Notes under the pieces: generated by a model
What the model saw: only the letters and a program-made list of their open reading frames with translations
Databases searched by the model: none
What the model was told of the DNA's origin: nothing
Assembly (NCBI RefSeq): GCF_003573695.1
Contig: NC_039367.1
Coordinates: 29,846,442 to 29,910,441, forward strand
Direction of reading: 5' to 3'
DNA from: Papaver somniferum
Lineage: Eukaryota > Streptophyta > Magnoliopsida > Ranunculales > Papaveraceae
DNA length: 64,000 bases
In this document: positions 22,946 to 34,380 of the stretch, one piece after another
Layout: every line of letters starts with the position of its first letter
Position numbering within the stretch: position 1 is the stretch's first letter
Translations under genes and position numbers: made by a program

Positions 22946-24449
22946 TGGTGTAGTTTTTAAGTGGTAGTAAAGTTCGTTCAACTCGGATTGTGTGGACTCG
23001 ATTTTAGACATAAATTAAAATAGAAAACTTAAAAAGAAATTGTTCTCAAGATTATAAAAAGCACTGAGACTCAGGATTCCACCAATCTCCAATTTTTATG
23101 TGATTTAATCTAGTCAATAAGTATGCAACTCTTTTACGTTTGAAGTGATTCTAATATTCGCCTAGACAAGTAGATACTCAAAACAATAGTTGTAAATCGA
23201 AAGCATGGACCATCAAAAGACTTAACCTAAGCATGACCCATCAATTGAGAACACAACCAGTTAATCATAATCTTATATTCTATTTCAGTTCAGTGCAAAT
23301 AATCATAAAAGAATTACGAAAATTAAATTAAATAGAATTTACCACATAATAATTGGAAAAATGGCTTCCTCCGTCGCCTCAGCAATGGGGTTTAGCTCCT
23401 CATATTAATAACTTTCTCAATATACATGATTATAGCCAAAAAGTTTATTAAAAGATGAAGAAGTACTAAAACAGGAAGTTTAAGACTCAAAGAAAGTGTC
23501 ACAGATAAACGATACAAAGAAACTGCTTCTGTTTCCGTTTTCTAAGACCGTGCGACCACTGTCGTTGATACAGTTGAAGAACGACTGACTTTAGGTGTCT
23601 GTTCTTCGTGTTCTTGAAGGTCTTCAATGGCGGCAGCAGCAGCAGAAGAGGTTCCTGGATGTTGATTGTTTACACTTTTCTGAGGCTCTAAACTTCTCCC
23701 TAGCGTTTCTAATCTCTTCCTGTGCTCGAATCAATGATATTTATAGCCAACAGGTGAATCAAATCTCCCCGAATTCTTTTGGTTTATCTCTTTTTTTCTT
23801 TGGCAGCAAGTTACGGGAATTTCTCTGTGTGCGGCTTCTGTTGAGTCCGTGCTCTTCCCAAACTCCCTAAACGCGTCATACTCCATCTAGGACTCAAACT
23901 AGACCTGATACGTACAAATCCTGGCGTCAAATTCTCACGCAATCTCTGAAACGCGATATACATGTCCATCTCCTCTGTTTTGCTCTCACGGTTTATCCAT
24001 CCCAGTTCGATCGACCAAATCACTTGCATATGACCTATTATCCTCTAGCAAGTCCAGCCCCAAGAATTTCCAGTGATTTAATCTCCATAAAACTCCTCAA
24101 AAATCCGAATCCTAAACTGCCAGGCGTGAAAGCTAGTTTTCCCGCCAATTTTCTTCTTTTGAATTTGGGAAGGAAAGTGACCTCCCCCTATCCTGTGTTG
24201 TTCTCCCTTTAGCAGCTTCCTGGAAATGAGTCACTCCCTAGTAATTAGGTTAACCCTTATCCAAAATCAAGGGTCCGTATAGCAGGTATCCTCCGGGTGC
24301 CTTTATCAACTTTTCGAGCCGAATTTCTCCGCACAAGTGTATTTCTCCGTAAACACCTATAAAGACATAAAAAGCCATAATAAATACTAAATCGAGCAGT
24401 AAGAATATATACAATTGGGATCATATTAGACACATAAATGCGTCTATCA
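22946..24449 (-). repeat. Element C 5' LTR (1504 bp)
   Basis: It is the partner of 16216-17717. The TATA box on the minus strand is at 23738-23745. The outer end TGATAGACGC abuts the target duplication CAGAT at 24450-24454. Confidence 0.9.
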
Positions 24450-24454
24450 CAGAT

Positions 24455-25578
24455 TCAATGATCTCCTATCCCAGTGTCCTCACCATGGATTTGATAAGAT
24501 GAAACTCGTAGAGATTATTTATGATGGTTTAGACTATTCAACCAAAGCCATGGTTGAGTCTATGTGCGCTGGTGAGTTCACTAGTAAAAGTGTTGATGAT
24601 GCTTTCACCTTCTTAGGAGCTGTCGTTGAAAAATACCAACAGTGGGAGTCTTGTGTTGAACCCCCCAAAAGACTCTTGGTCAATAGAAGTAGCACCAATG
24701 TGGTAGATACAAGCTTCAGGTCTGATGCTAAGTTTGATGCTTTGTCTAGAAGGTTAGAATCTTTGGAATTGAATCATCCTAAACACAGGTCTCTTGTTGA
24801 ACCCGATGATAGGTTTAGAGCCTATCAAGTGTCTAGTTGTGGATTAGAACCCAATAACTCGTTTTGGGAAGGTCAGGTTAGTGAAGAGCAATCCCATGTT
24901 GTCTATAACAATGCTAGGTTTGAGAACCATCAGAAGTTTGACCCATACTCAGAGATTTACAGCCCTGGTTGGAGTAACCATCATAATTTTTCTTGGTCTA
25001 AGGGTCAGAATCAAGGACAGTATAGTAATTCTCATCCTCCCCCAGGTTTTGGTTATGCTAAGAACTCTTCAGGTCAACCCCAGTTTCAGAATGAGAAAAA
25101 GATCTCCACCTTAGAAGAAACACTTTCTATGTTAGCAAAGAACCATGAGATGTTATCAAAGAACCACTATGGTTTTCAAGAAGAAACCAGGAAGAATATT
25201 AAGAATAATTCCCAGTCTCTTGCTAATTTAGAACTTCAAGTCGGCCAAATAGCTAAGTTTCTTAGTGAAAGAGAAGATGTAAGATTCCCTAGTCAAACTG
25301 ATCCTAACCCTAAAGGAGAGAAATCGTACAATCATGTAAATTCTATAACAACCCTTAGGAGTGGAAAGAAAGTTGACAATAAGGTTGCCATGCCTGATAG
25401 TGAACATGCTGTAGTTCACCCTTCTGAGCCAGAAAATGAGGAGACTGATAGAGTCTCCAAAGAGACCAATGAGGGTCATGCTGAGCCCGGATTTGTTCCC
25501 AGAGCCCCGTTCCCCCATATGCTAGTTCCAACTAAGAGGGAGTCTAACTTTAATGATATATTGGAGGTTTTTAAGTAG
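24455..25578 (+). pseudogene. Element B gag, C-terminal part
   Basis: It resumes in frame after C's target duplication (FNDLLSQCPHHG) and covers the end of the capsid domain (YDGLDYSTKAMVESMCAG, AVVEKYQQWES), a low-complexity linker and TTLRSGKKVDNKVAMPDS. The ORF in this piece is 359 residues from its first ATG at 24499. It ends at a TAG (25576-25578) in the context EVFK-stop-VNINFPLL; C has CAG there, so the stop is a C-to-T change. Confidence 0.8.
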
Positions 25579-26097
25579 GTTAATATCAACTTCCCATTGT
25601 TAGATGCGATTAAGCAGATTCCCGCTTATGCCAAGTTTCTTAAGGATATGTGTATGCGAAAGCGAAAACTTAGTGTCCGGAAGAAAGCCTTTCTAGCTAG
25701 TCATGTGAGTTATATTATTCAGAATACCACTACTCCTAAGTATAAAGACCCAGGGTCCCCTACTATTTCTTGCACCATAGGTAAATACCGTGTCGAGAAA
25801 GTTTTGCTTGACTTAGGAGCCAGTGTGAACTTACTGCCATACCATGTGTACCTTAAGCTAGGACTTGGTGAGATGAAACCTACCCAGATGACACTTCAGT
25901 TAGCTGATAGGTCCATTAAAATTCCTCTTGGTGTGATCGAGGACATTCTTATTGAGGTCGACAAGTTTATTTATCCAGTGGATTTTGTTATTCTAGATAC
26001 CTAACCTGTCCCTAACCCAGAGAACCAAATACCAGTGATTTTAGGTCGCCCGTTTTTAGCTACATCCAATGCGATCAATAACTGTTGAAATGGTATT
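25579..26097 (+). pseudogene. Element B aspartic protease
   Basis: The same frame gives LLDAIKQIPAYAKFLKD, the basic MRKRKLSVRKKAFL and the active site DLGASVNLLPYHVY, then ADRSIKIPLG and PVILGRPFLAT. Two more stops interrupt it: TAA at 26002-26004 (CAA in D) and TGA just before GIMNLSFG near 26086 (CGA in D). Both fit C-to-T decay. Confidence 0.8.
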
Positions 26098-27931
26098 ATG
26101 AATTTGTCTTTCGGTAATATGACTATTGAGCTGAACATTTTTAATATTAGTAAGCTACCCTCTGAACTAGATGAATCGAACATAGAAGAAGTGAACATGA
26201 TAGGAACATTAGTCGAGGAGTCATTACCAAACACTTTGTTAGAAGATCCACTAGAGAAATGCCTAGCCCACTTTGGGATTGATTTCGATGATGACGATGT
26301 GATTAATGAGGTGAATTCTTTGTTAGATTCAACCCCTTTAATAGACACTAGTAATGGCTGGAAACCTAAGTTCGAATCTCTACCCGTTTCTGAGTCTACC
26401 CTAGTTCCTTCGTTAGAAAAGCCTCCTAAGTTGGACCTTAAACCATTACCAGATTCCCTGAAGTATGTGTTTTTAGGCCCATCTGAAACTTTACCTGCAA
26501 TTATAGCATCCGACTTGGATAGTGATCAGGAAAGTAGGCTAGTGACTGTCCTTCAGAATAACAAGGAATATTCAGGGTGGACCATAGCAGACATTAACGG
26601 TATAGGTCCTACTGAGTGTATGCATCAGATTTATTTAGAGAGTGACACCAAACCTTCTATGGAGATGCAACGTCGGCTGAACCCTAATATGAAAGAAGTA
26701 GTTCGAACCGAGGTTCTTATGCTGTTAGATGCATGCATTATATACCCCATTTCAGACAGTAAGTGGGTCAGCCCCGTTCAGGTTGTTCCCAAGAAATCCG
26801 GTATTACTGTAGTCCAGAATGATAAAAATGAGTTAATCCCAACCCGGGTGACCACGGGTTGGCGTGTCTGTATTGACTATAGGAAATTGAACAAGGTCAC
26901 TAGGAAGGACCACTTTCCCCTTCCCTTCATCGACCAAATGCTAGAGAGATTAGCTGGACTTAGCCATTATTGCTTTTTAGATGGATATATACTGCAGTTA
27001 TAATCAGATTATCATATCCCCATAAGACCAAGAGAAAACCACTTTTACCTGTCCCTTTGGTACCTTTGCATATAGACGCATGCCTTTAGGGCTATGTAAT
27101 GCCCCTGCGACCTTTCAGCGTTGTATGTTGAGCATATTTTCTGACATGGTAGAACGGTTGTTAGAGGTCTTTATGGATGATTTTTCAGTGTTTGGTTCGT
27201 CTTTCGATGAGTGCTTGCATCATTTGTCATTAGTTTTGACTAGGTGTAAGGAAAAAAATTTAGTGCTTAATTGGGAGAAATGTCACTTCATGGTTCGTTC
27301 AGGAATTGTTCTAGGGCATATCATATATTCGAAGGGTATAGAGGTAGATAGAGCCAAACTTGACCTCATTAAAACTTTACAGGTCCCCAAAACCGTAAGA
27401 GATATTAGGTCATTCTTAGGGCATGCAGGTTTTTATCGTCGATTAATTAAGGATTTTAGCTTAATTTCTAGACCTCTTTGCAATTTGCTTGCAAAAGACA
27501 TTAAGTTTGTCTTTGATGATGCTTGTTTAGAGGCTTTTGAGAAGCTTAAGAATTTACTCACTACCGCCCCCATAGTCCAGGCACCCAACTGGAACCTACC
27601 CTTTGAGATCATGTGTGATGCTTCAGATTATGCTATTGGTGTTGTGCTAGGTCAGCGAGAAAATAAGTTGCTTCATGTGATTTACTATGCTAGCAAAACT
27701 CTGAATGATTCCCAATTGAACTATACCACCACGGAGAAGGAACTATTAGCTATTGTGTTTGCCTTAGACAAGTTTAGATCCTACCTCTTAGGTTCTAAGG
27801 TCATAATCTTTACTGATCATGCTGCTTTGAAGTATCTTCTTTCCAATAAGGATACTAAACATATATTGATTAGATGGATCCTATTGTTGCAGGAATTTTC
27901 CTTAGACATTAGAGATAAAAAAGGTGCATAA
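26098..27931 (+). pseudogene. Element B reverse transcriptase and RNase H
   Basis: The N-terminal part includes KPSMEMQRRLNPNMKEVV, YPISDSKWVSPVQVVPKKSG, the Athila insert and CIDYRKLNKVTRKDHFPLPF. An indel cluster at about 26985-27005 destroys the GYSGYNQI motif and shifts the frame. The palm continues from 27080 with [16 protein letters not shown] and the catalytic FMDD (27170-27181), then [17 protein letters not shown]. RNase H follows with [18 protein letters not shown] and [17 protein letters not shown]. The frame ends at a TAA (27929-27931) in [17 protein letters not shown]. This module would synthesise the element's DNA copy. Confidence 0.85.
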
Positions 27932-29335
27932 AATGTAGTAGCAGACCACTTGTCTAGGCTTTTTGTGGATACCCTTAATGATTCTCCTCCTCTTAGGGAT
28001 AGTTTTCTTGATGAACAACTGTTCTTTGTTACCCAAGCACCTTGGTATGCGAATATAGTGAATTATCTTGTTACTGGTCAAATGCCCCAACATTGGGGCA
28101 AACAAGATCGTTCTAGGTTTTTAGCCAAGGTGAAGCACTTCTTTTGGGATGATCCTTATTTTTTTAAGTATTGTACAGAACAGATTATTAGGAGATGTAT
28201 ACCTGAGAATGACCAGTCCATTATTATTTCCTTTTGTCACGATCATGCTTGTGGGGGTCACTTTAGTGCTAAGAAGACTGCTGCTAAAATATTGCAGTGT
28301 GGATTCTATTGGCCTTCGTTGTTTAAAGACTCCCACAGTTACTGTGTTACTTGTGAACGTTGCCAGAAATTAGGAACCATTTCCCGTAGGAACATGATGC
28401 CCTTGAACCCTATTTTAGTTGTTGAGGTCTTTGATGTATGGGGTATTGAATTTATGGGTACGTTTCCTAATTCTTTTGGTAACTTATACATCCTTGTCGC
28501 TGTAGACTATGTCTCTAAGTGGATCGAGGCGGTTGCGTGTAAAACCAATGACCATAGGGTTATGATTGAGTTCTAGAAAAATAATATACTTACACGTTTT
28601 GGTATACCGCGAGCTATAATTAGTGATGGAGGGTCGCACTTTTGTAATGGAACTTTTAGGCTTTTGATGAAGAAATATGGTATTACACATAAGATAGCTA
28701 CCCCATATCATCCACAGACTAGTGGTCAGGTAGAGGTTTCCAATAGGGAGATAAAGCGTATATTAGAGAAAACAGTTAATCCTAATCGGAAAGACTGGTC
28801 GTCTAGGCTTACGGATGCCTTATGGGCTTACCGTACTGCATTTAAGACCCCCATTGGAATGTCGCCTTATGGGCTTGTGTATGTCAAGGCATTTCATTTA
28901 CCTGTTGAGTAAGAACATAGAGCTTATTGGGATGTTAAACAGCTAAATTTTTCACTCGACAAGGCAGGAGCCCATAGGAAATTCCAGCTCAATGAGTTGG
29001 AAGAGATTCGTATAGATGCTTACGATAGTGCATTGAGTATAAGAACAAAATGAAACTTGTGCATGATATGAATATTTTAAGAAAGTCATTTTCTCCAGGT
29101 CAAAAAGTTCTTCTGTATGATACCCATTTGCATCTTTTCCCTGGGAAGTTACGTTCTCGGTGGACGGGTCTTTTTTATTGTTCGCACTGTCTTTCCTCAT
29201 GGAGCTGTTGAGATCGAGACACCAGATGGTAGTAGTTCTTCGAAGATTAACGGTCAGAGATTGAAACCCTTTTTAGAGCCCTTTCCTATAGGTGATGTTA
29301 AGGAGGTTCCTCTGGAGGACCCTGTTTACCCTTGA
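27932..29335 (+). pseudogene. Element B integrase
   Basis: The zinc-binding region ([15 protein letters not shown] ... [11 protein letters not shown]) is complete. The catalytic core has WGIEFMG where D has WGIDFMG, so the first catalytic Asp is replaced by Glu here. ISDGGSHF and [10 protein letters not shown] supply the second Asp and the Glu. Stops fall at 28574-28576 and near 28910, with another shift near 29040. The C-terminal GKLRSRWTG and RLKPFLEPFP, part of the GPY/F region, are at 29140-29280. It would insert the DNA copy into the genome. Confidence 0.85.
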
Positions 29336-30477
29336 TTGACCATCGAGGCGATTGTATGTTGTATATTAGTTTTTGATTTCTCTCTTCACCCAGGTATTAT
29401 CTTTCCGACTTCTCTCTTTACTTATTCCTCATGTTACTTTGCTTTTTGGTATTGCTATTTCATTAGAAACATTGAGGACAATGTTAGATTTAAGTTTCGG
29501 GGTGGGGAAGAAACTTTTTGTTAGATTTTAATTGCAATAAGTAAACTCCAGAGCCTAGAAATTTATGCTTATTAAGGTTGGAAATAACCAATCTAAGTGG
29601 ATGGGAACATCTTGGTTGTAGGATTTGAGGAACCAATCTGATTAGATGGAAACATCTAAAGAGTCTATTCATAAAAGCACAGAGATCAGGTGTTAGAATT
29701 AAAAAAAACATGGTAGTTTCGCCATAACTCGTTGAATCCTAATCCCTTCTTTTTTTATTTCTTAAGTGATTTGGTGGGGCACACGACTCAAGTTGTTACC
29801 ATTTCTAGGTGAAATAGGGTGATTGAGATACAAAAAAAAAAAAAGTTTGAGACCAGACCATCAGACCAACCGGAATAAATTCAATAAAGTCGACCACTGG
29901 TGCCCTTGTATATGCCAGTTGTGTTGACCTAGAGTTAGGTTTATCGACCACTGGTTCCCTTGTATATGCCAGTTGTGTTGATATTAGTCAGACCGGTATC
30001 TTGGTCCATTAGGATAAGTTCATCTTGGCAGAGGCCTTCAGACAGATACGGGAAACACTGTTCACTTTTACCATCCATTTTCTCTTTATCCATCTTCTTA
30101 ATCTTTCCATATGATTGGTTGACTCCGGTTATGATGTCTAGAAACTATCTGAGTAGAGCTCTGTCACTTATATATGAATTTTAGTATGCTGAGTGCAAAC
30201 TCGTGTACATCAATTGGAATTTCGCATCAGGGTACTTCCTCCTATAGTCAATGATTGTATGCTAACCAAGGAGATTCTTTAGTGCTTTCCAAGGATCAGC
30301 GTAGATAGCTAGGGTCTAGAGTAAAGGTTTTGTGGGTACACCTCTGGTAAACCCTCCGGAGACAACACTCCGCCACTAGGGCCACCTAGCGGTTTAACGG
30401 CTTGTTGCACGTGCTAAGTGTAAAAATTTTATACTAGATTTGCTCGAGGACTAGCAAATAATAAGTTTGGGGGTATT
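29336..30477 (+). other. Element B 3' untranslated region
   Basis: No gene is seen, and no envelope-like frame such as some Athila elements carry. Conserved blocks shared with C and D include ACATTGAGGACAATGTTAGA near 29470, the two CCACTGG.CCCTTGTATATGCCAG copies (about 29892 and 29945), and a polypurine tract AAGTTTGGGGGTATT just before the LTR at 30478. Confidence 0.65.
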
Positions 30478-32131
30478 TGATAGACACATTTTTGTGTCTG
30501 AATTGTCCTCAGTGTCTCTATTGCTAGTGCTTGATTTTGTACTTATTATGGTATTTTTATGTTTGTGAGGTGTTTTTGGAGAAATACACTTGTGTGGAAA
30601 AAGTTGCTCAAAAAGTGCTATTTGGACCCCCGGAGGACATTTGCTATACAGACCCCATATTTGGTTAAGAGGCACCCAAGGTTATGCGTAGCCCAAATTC
30701 ATCCTCAGCACCCACCTGCTAAGGGCACCCTTACTATGGATAAGGGGCACCCTTCTTCATCGTTTAAATTTTGCAAAATGGCGGGAACATATTTCCGTTT
30801 GCTGTGTATTTTTCTGTTGGATTTTCGGAGGGATTACAGTGAGATTCAATCACTGATTTCAATTGGGATGATCTTGATAGGCCCAAACAATGTTGGTATG
30901 GGTGTTCGAATGAATTTATTTGGGTTGGATAATCCATTGGAATGCAAACAGAAGAAGCTAGTTTTCTCGGGTTTCTGGGAAAGATTGGGCAGAGATTTAC
31001 TCGGATATTTTCACGGATTCAGACTTGTATGGACCAGTTGAGTCACAACAGGATTGGTGTGTGTTTTTGAATCGTAAAACTTGGGTTGTATGCGTTTCAA
31101 GTTGGATAACAGAAAGAGGAGATATTCACGGGATTTCTTGGGAAGTTATGTACAGAGTTGTTCCCTGCAGTGAGTTTAAATCTATCCAAGATGAGAAGCA
31201 GAGTATTGGAGTGTGCCAGTTGCAAGATAACACAAGAGAACGCGTGAAGAAAAGAAAAAGGGAAAGAAATATTATCGTATCTGCACAGAATTGAAGAGAG
31301 GATTATATGGAGTTAATACGGAAGATTTGATGATGGTGAGGTATAAAAAGGTCCCTGGGATGTCTTAGATTGGTGACGAGAGTTTGGGGGAGATTACATA
31401 GCTGTGAAAGTCGAGTTGCAGAAGAATCACCATTTCTGCTGCTGTGAAGAACACCAAGAACATTAGGCGCGCAACAACAGTCGTTTCTTAACAATGGAAA
31501 CGACACACAGGCGAGGTTCGAGAATAAGCGACAGTACTATGTTCTATCGTTCTTTTCAGTTTGTAACACTTATAACTGTTGCAAACCCGGTTTTTAATAG
31601 TTTTTCTCCATTTCGTCTTTGTAAACACCCTTTGAGGAATACAAATGAATTTTGAGTGTGTTTACAATATGATGATGAGCTAATTCTTCCACAACCAAGG
31701 CAATGAGGAAGCTATTCACGCATGAATAATGGGTAATTATTTCATTTTCTCTAATTTTTAATTATAGTTCACTCAATCACTGCTCTTGCAGAGTTTTTAA
31801 ATGTTTACATAGTTTTCTTAATTACTTGTGATTCAATTTGATAGACTATACTTTGTTTAATCAATTGTTAGTCTATGCTTGGGGAATACAATTAATATTT
31901 GAGAATATGTTTGATTAATTGTGAATTAAGAAATAAGGGACTTAAAAGATAATTAGAGTTTTGGATTATTTTCCATAATTTATTCATGTGTGATAGTGGA
32001 ATCAGTGTCTTGGTTATTCCTAATAATCTTGAATTAAGTTTTGTTTGTTTTTAAATTTCATTAAATCTAAAATCTTTGCTTTCACAAGTCTCAACGAACT
32101 TTTTACTACAACTCAATTTGAAATCACATCA
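30478..32131 (+). repeat. Element B 3' LTR (1654 bp)
   Basis: It begins TGATAGACAC after the polypurine tract and ends AATCACATCA before the target duplication TATCC (32132-32136). A TATA box is at 31342-31350. It is collinear with 12814-14482 apart from the 19-bp duplication and scattered substitutions. Confidence 0.9.
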
Positions 32132-32136
32132 TATCC

Positions 32137-32409
32137 CCGGCCGGTGAAGTCTCCTTGCACTCCTTCAAGCTAGACTTCCCTTGCACCAACAATTCAGCAG
32201 AATATGAAGCCTTTCTCATCGGACTGTCATTAGATAAACAAGCTGGAGCGACGCGCCTGGAAATAAGAAGGGATTCTGAATTACTCGTCAACGAGGTGAA
32301 TGGAGTATACACACTGAAGGAAGTAACATTGTCCCCGTATAGAGCTGAGGCACAAAAGCTACTAAATTACTTCGCCGACGCGACCATACGCATGTTAGCC
32401 GCATCATAA
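32137..32409 (+). pseudogene. Archaeal-type RNase H of element A, C-terminal half
   Basis: It continues the domain cut at 12813. SLHSFKLDFPCTNNSAEYEA carries the conserved NNSAEYEA helix, then LRLEIRR-like RLEIRRDSELLVNEVNG supplies the DSELLV strand, where other members usually read GDS. The frame ends in a TAA (32407-32409). Together the halves show that A encoded the second RNase H typical of the Tat lineage. Confidence 0.8.
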
Positions 32410-33176
32410 ACAAACATGTTGATTGTCTAGCCATACTAGCATCAAAACTTCAATTCAAAGGTCTTGAGGAAACCCTGACAGTGAAGAGACGAACTGTGGC
32501 TTCAACATGGCTTTCGCAACCCGAGGAGGCTGAAGCCAACGACTGGAGAACACCGATTATCCAAGAGCTTAACAGCTCGCTTTCCCAGGGAAAGGTCAGT
32601 CTCAAAACTTTACAAAATTTCTTCATGCTCCAAGGAGTACTGTATCATCGGAACCCAGACGGTTCCTTGTCTAGATACCTCGGAGAGGGAGAGGCGCAAC
32701 AACAACTCAACCACGTCCATGGTGAATTTTGCGGGCTAACACTAGTGGTAACACTCTATCGCTGTTTGTAACGCCTTGGCTACTATTGGCCAGAAATGGA
32801 GGCTCAATCTCGGTTGCTTCAAAGAACCTGTTCCAATTGTCAAGCACCGCCGCATCAATTGGAAGTCTTCAATATTGTCCACGCCGGGGACTGGCAGGAG
32901 CCATACATCAGTTACCTTTGCGACGACGTACTCCCCACCAACAAGAAAGACGCAGCCAAGGTAAAACAAAGGTCCAAGAAATTCATATTCCATGAAGGAA
33001 TCTTATATCGTAAAATCTTTGGAGGAAGTTTGCTACGGTGTTTGAACGAGGCAGAAATCCCGATCATGATGAAAGAAATGCACGAAGGCGAACACCAAGG
33101 AAAACGGAAGTTATTTCTTCAAATACACGAGAAATACTATTGGCCAACCATGGAAGATGATGCAGCTGTTTTTGTT
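32410..33176 (+). pseudogene. Element A integrase zinc-binding region, apparently doubled
   Basis: Module 1 (32481 to about 32845) reads DWRTPIIQELN, FFMLQGVLYHRNPDGSLSRYL, HVHGEFCG, a stop near 32769, GYYWPEMEAQ and CSNCQ. Module 2 (about 32889-33176) repeats the pattern: DWQEPYISYLCDDVLP, FIFHEGILYRKIFGGSLLRCL, MHEGEHQG and KYYWPTMEDDAAVF, but the final CxxC is lost at a stop. Each module has the linker, LYxR, H-x3-H and YYWP order of a gypsy integrase H2C2 domain, yet the two differ strongly in sequence. The zinc-binding domain normally occurs once and helps multimerise integrase on LTR ends. Confidence 0.65.
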
Positions 33177-34132
33177 TAGAGATGACAAAAATGTTAAATC
33201 CACGGAAACCTTATCCATGTACCGTAGTCTCCTCTGCACTCAATACGCAGCCGTGGCCCTTTTATAGCTGCAGACTCGATATCATTGGAAAGATCAACCT
33301 GCCGTCTTCAAAAAAGCACCATTACATAGTAACGACGACCGAGTATTTCACCAAATGGGTCGAAACCGTACCTTTACGAGGAACTACTGGAGCCACAATC
33401 GCGGTTTTCATCAAGGAGTACATCATCTGCCGATTTGGCGTGCCTAAACATATCATCACCGACAACGGCACTCCTTTTGCCAACAAGCAAGTACGGGAAT
33501 TACTTGAAGAATATGGAATTAAGTAAGTTTTCTCCACCATGTACTATCCCCAAGGAAATGGACAGGCTGAAAGCACTAACAAAACTTTGATCTGAATCCT
33601 CAGTCGGAAAATACACGGTAATCCTCGGACATGGCACGAACAATTTCCATTGGCACTTTGGGCGTATCGGACATCACCAAGAAGTTCCACTGGCACCTCT
33701 CCCTACTCCCTTGTCTGCGGCGCAGACGCCATCCTCCCAGCAGAAGTTAAAATCCCATCATCTAGGATTGACGAAAAAAGCGGAGTTCGATGGAATGAAG
33801 CTGAAGCATTAAGCTCCAAGGTAGCGGAGTTGGACACTCTGGATTCCAGAAGATCCAGAGTGGAAGAACACACGCAAGCGTACAAAAATAGGCTTTCCAA
33901 AGCATATAACAAAGCCGTGAAGCCTCGGGTTTTTCAAGTGGGAGATTTGGTACTGAAGACTGCCAAACACATCCAGCAAGACGCGTCCGCACCAAAATTC
34001 TCCCCAAAATGGGAAGGGCCTTATATAGTCACGAAAGCGTACAACAACGGGTACTACAAGGTCACTAAAGAAGACGGAGGAAAACCGGAAGCGGTCATAA
34101 ACAAAAAGTGGCTCAAGGCATACTACGCCTGA
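33177..34132 (+). pseudogene. Element A integrase catalytic core and C-terminus
   Basis: The catalytic triad is visible: LDIIG (first Asp), ITDNGTPF (second Asp) and GQAESTNK (Glu). The core is broken by TAA at 33524-33526 and a TGA near 33593. The last 160 residues (33650-34132) are open: LALWAYRTSPRSSTGTSPYSL, AYNKAVKPRVFQVGDLVL and PKWEGPYIVTKAY, the GPY/F-type C-terminal module, ending KKWLKAYYA with TGA. No chromodomain follows, as expected for Tat. It is the end of the pol reading frame. Confidence 0.85.
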
Positions 34133-34380
34133 CCGCCACCTCACACCTGGCCATATCATAGCACGACTAGCCAGGCATCTTTTCGCTTCCTTTCACATCT
34201 CAGTTATCAAGTTTATTTTCTTTTATTTAATTGAAGCAAATCAATAAAATTCTCTTATTTCTTCAAAATAAAATAAAAAAAAACGATAAAAATAAAAGAG
34301 AGAAAAATAGATGCTCGAGACCCAGAAAGAAACCAAACGTCTCGCAACTACATAACTCAGAAAAGCCCATCCAACAGATT

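Larger units (their letters stand above)
16216..24449 (-). mobile_element. Element C: Athila-type non-autonomous element (gag-protease only)
   Basis: It is inserted in reverse in B's gag, with a 5-bp duplication CAGAT (16211-16215 and 24450-24454). Its LTRs run TGATAGACGC...CTACACCA on its own strand. The internal 5.2 kb holds leader, gag and protease but no reverse transcriptase, RNase H or integrase. The protease frame instead ends in a duplicated acidic segment and is followed by the 3' region. By eye the two LTRs differ at about 15-20 of 1500 positions, making it the youngest of the nested set. It would have depended on an Athila relative for copying. Confidence 0.9.
12814..32131 (+). mobile_element. 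Element B: Athila-type Ty3/gypsy retrotransposon (with C inside)
   Basis: TGATAGACAC...AATCACATCA termini are flanked by a 5-bp duplication TATCC (12809-12813 and 32132-32136). The order is LTR, PBS starting TGGCGCCG, leader, gag, protease, reverse transcriptase, RNase H, integrase, 3' region and LTR. Athila affinity rests on the reverse transcriptase insert KSGITVVQNDKNELIPTR and the FMDDF catalytic box. It spans 19.3 kb because element C (8.2 kb) sits in gag. Several of its stops correspond to C-to-T changes relative to its relatives. No envelope-like gene is seen. Confidence 0.9.

Noticed and set aside
16864..23870. Identical 91-residue frames at 16864-17139 and 23595-23870
   Set aside because: Both lie in the two LTRs of element C. 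Identity reflects young LTRs, not a gene pair.
29336..30477. Envelope-like gene expected in some Athila elements
   Set aside because: No frame over about 75 residues, no signal peptide or membrane segment; the same holds for C and D.
33515..33535. AAGTAAGT in element A integrase as a splice donor
   Set aside because: It arises where an in-frame TAA follows AAG. No acceptor restores the frame, and other copies of the motif context would be needed.
4020..34132. Endogenous pararetrovirus origin of the pol segments
   Set aside because: Integrase, LTRs, PBS and 5-bp target duplications all point to LTR retrotransposons; no movement protein or viral coat motif is seen.
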